From: Candidatus Cloacimonadota bacterium
GTDB lineage: Bacteria; Cloacimonadota; Cloacimonadia; Cloacimonadales; JAIOQZ01
Length of the DNA: 8,453 nt
Assembly (NCBI GenBank): GCA_021106755.1
Contig: JAIOTM010000312.1
Coordinates: 1 to 8,453, forward strand
Reading direction: 5' to 3'
The notes beneath the pieces were generated by a model. The model ran no database searches and was not told the DNA's origin. It saw nothing but the letters and a program-made list of their open reading frames with translations. How positions within the stretch are numbered: position 1 is the first letter of the stretch; each line of letters begins with the position of its first letter. The translations under genes were made by a program, and so were the position numbers. Shown here piece after piece: positions 6,772-8,453 of this stretch.

Positions 6772-8453
6772 TTAATATTTCCAGTCGATTTGAATACGAA
6801 CCGCCCGTTCATCCTCGTGAACAGTCATAAGGTCATAAGGGACATCATCGGCAGGTTCGTTTGCCCAGGTGCGAAAATCCAGTTCTTTTGTTTTATAGCG
6901 TTTCCATTTGAACTTAACAGAAAGGAAGAGATTTGCGGAGATTCTATCTATAACCGTGAACCAGTATTTTACTCCCTGCTCACCCATAAAATCAATCTCC
7001 ATATCCTCATAATCCCAGTGGCTTACACCGTGACCGTTCCAGAAGTTGAATGCGCCTTTCACCTTGAGATTCTTGTTGAATACATGAGTGTAGTCAACAT
7101 TAATGAAATCACCATGAATTCGTGTAGTAGTGTTCGCGGTAGAACTTTGTCCATTTTCTTCAGGATCGTTGGCAAGGTAAGGATAAGGTGGCATGTCAAC
7201 TGCTGTATATCTGTATTCAAAGGACATATAATCACGCCGACTTAATATTGCGCGAACTTTTCCCGTAGTTTCGTTGGTGATAGAGACTGCTCTGTCTGCA
7301 CTATCATCGTAGCGATTTGCCTGATGTTTGTATTTAAGCCTGAGACGCAGAGCAAAGATTGGTCGAAATTCCAACTCTCCCTGAAAGCGTACCGATTTAC
7401 GCAGGTCGCATTTACGCTCCCACATATCAATGTATGCACTGGTGAGTGTGAAATATCGGCTGAACTGGTATCTGGTCTGAAAATAAATGCCCTTCTCAGC
7501 CTGTGCCTGAGCGGAATTGACATATAATTCAGCGAGAACAGGATTGGACAGCTCGTGGGCGTATTTATCAAATACAGTATCATCAAATTTTTCGTGTTCC
7601 GCGAAACCCCGCGAGTAGGGATTATCGAAATTCAGGTCGTAGTCGCGAAAGAGAATCAGGAAATTCAGATTGTCGAACTGGGTGTGTGCACTCGCAATAA
7701 TAGCTTTAGGGTCATCACCTATTTTGAAGATATTACCGTCTCTCTCCATCTCGGCATACTCTCCCTGAAAAGAGACTACATCCAGTACTGTACGCCAGTC
7801 TAATCCGTAAACTCTTCTGTAGTCACGCTCGTAAGTGCTTGTTTTAGTGGAATAAAGACTTAATATCTCTGTGTCGGGAAGTTTGAATTTTCGCCATGAA
7901 TCCTGATTGAGGAGAATAGTTTTTTTAAGCTCTTCTTCAGTTTCCGGCACGTAGAAATGCCGATTGTAACGGGCTTCGTAGGCGGTAAAACCGATATGAG
8001 TACCAATTATGGGAGAATATTCCAGATGAGTGCCCAATAAGGTTTCTTCGAGAGCGTCTCGCACAGCAGCGAGTTTATCTCCCTGAATTGCTATAATCTT
8101 ATCTTCAATTGGTCGGGGCGACATAGTGATATAGCTGAAAACCATGTCTCTATCGTTGCGGTTTTTATCATCATCGTTAGCGAACCAATCATCGTCGTTA
8201 CTATTATAGAGCAGTACGTCTTTTTTATCGAATGAACCGAACAGGGCTATATTCAGGTTGGCTCGTTTCCATTCTATTGCTCCACCCCTGAGAGCGTATT
8301 CCTGAGAGTGAGATAAATCGCCGATGATTCCGGTAATTCGCTTGCTGAAGCCGTATCCTGTCTTGCGCGAACTGAAGTAATCGGTATTTTCCATTACCAG
8401 CCCCTCGCCAAAGGTTGCCCGATAGTTACCACTATATGCTTTTATGAAGTTAT
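6772..8453 (-). CDS. Outer-membrane beta-barrel region of a helix-hairpin-helix-type surface protein (5' end outside window)
   Basis: 559 residues plus stop. The reading frame stays open to the window edge, so the ATG at 8394 is internal and the gene's start is missing. The first visible residues, NFIKAYSGNYRATFGEGLVM, carry a 'G-(N/D)-Y/F-R-x-x-F-G-x-G-L-V' motif. In FCB-group proteins I associate this with large barrels that have ComEA-like helix-hairpin-helix domains at the N-terminus. The following SQEYALRGGAIEW and LNIALFGSFDKKDVLL segments fit the same family. The rest is rich in short aromatic beta strands (YTHVF, RYTAVDM, WFTVIDRISANLFLSVKFK) and ends QIDWKY, a terminal aromatic typical of outer-membrane barrels. 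An Asp/Asn-rich loop lies at about residues 83-102 of the visible part. It is the first visible gene of the three-gene block. The helix-hairpin-helix domain itself cannot be seen here. The barrel call is firm; the family assignment rests on motif memory. Confidence 0.65.
   Translation of the reverse strand, partial: NFIKAYSGNYRATFGEGLVMENTDYFSSRKTGYGFSKRITGIIGDLSHSQEYALRGGAIEWKRANLNIALFGSFDKKDVLLYNSNDDDWFANDDDKNRNDRDMVFSYITMSPRPIEDKIIAIQGDKLAAVRDALEETLLGTHLEYSPIIGTHIGFTAYEARYNRHFYVPETEEELKKTILLNQDSWRKFKLPDTEILSLYSTKTSTYERDYRRVYGLDWRTVLDVVSFQGEYAEMERDGNIFKIGDDPKAIIASAHTQFDNLNFLILFRDYDLNFDNPYSRGFAEHEKFDDTVFDKYAHELSNPVLAELYVNSAQAQAEKGIYFQTRYQFSRYFTLTSAYIDMWERKCDLRKSVRFQGELEFRPIFALRLRLKYKHQANRYDDSADRAVSITNETTGKVRAILSRRDYMSFEYRYTAVDMPPYPYLANDPEENGQSSTANTTTRIHGDFINVDYTHVFNKNLKVKGAFNFWNGHGVSHWDYEDMEIDFMGEQGVKYWFTVIDRISANLFLSVKFKWKRYKTKELDFRTWANEPADDVPYDLMTVHEDERAVRIQIDWKY

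Noticed and set aside
6750..6812. Longer start for the FadL/PorV-like protein at 6812
   Set aside because: It would overlap the preceding gene and add 21 charged residues ahead of a clear signal peptide. The good AGAGGA site points to 6749.
6772..8394. Treating ATG 8394 as the start of the large barrel protein
   Set aside because: The frame is open for 19 more codons up to the window edge, and those codons encode a conserved-looking GNYRATFGEGLV motif. The region just before 8394 has no ribosome site.

Overview
All supported genes in this 8.45 kb window read on the minus strand, so transcription runs from high to low coordinates. The window suggests a Gram-negative, diderm bacterium: it has lipid A synthesis (lpxB), two outer-membrane beta-barrel proteins ending in aromatic residues, and an exported 5'-nucleotidase-type hydrolase. 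HtpG sequence details (GHFGLGFYSSYMV, LNVSRSFLQQ) and the barrel families resemble proteins of the Fibrobacteres-Chlorobi-Bacteroidetes (FCB) group and related candidate phyla such as Cloacimonadota. Good Shine-Dalgarno sites and TTGACA-type -35 boxes argue against a typical Bacteroidota genome. The lineage is an inference from remembered motifs, not a search.

Layout in transcription order. (1) 8453-3713 is a tight three-gene block: the C-terminal 559 residues of a large beta-barrel protein of the type that carries N-terminal helix-hairpin-helix domains elsewhere, then a FadL/PorV-like outer-membrane barrel (22-bp gap), then an exported UshA-like metallophosphatase (16-bp gap). (2) 3712-3503 is a 210-bp intergenic region with a good sigma70-type promoter for htpG and, just upstream of its -35 box, a 9-9-9 CIRCE-like element, the operator of the heat-shock repressor HrcA. 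(3) htpG (3502-1568) is complete and followed by a clear hairpin terminator. (4) 1567-1328 holds that terminator, a small dyad and a candidate promoter with a perfect TTGACA. (5) lpxB (1327-146) starts at GTG. Its end overlaps the start of a lysophospholipid acyltransferase gene (DUF374 type), whose first 58 codons reach the window edge at base 1.

The window therefore holds three transcription units: an envelope and nucleotide-hydrolase operon, a monocistronic heat-shock chaperone, and a lipid A/envelope-lipid operon. No mobile element, CRISPR array, tRNA or rRNA is visible. The most interesting points are the position of the CIRCE element, the conserved-looking barrel/barrel/nucleotidase operon, and the nucleotidase's apparent loss of ribose-contact residues.
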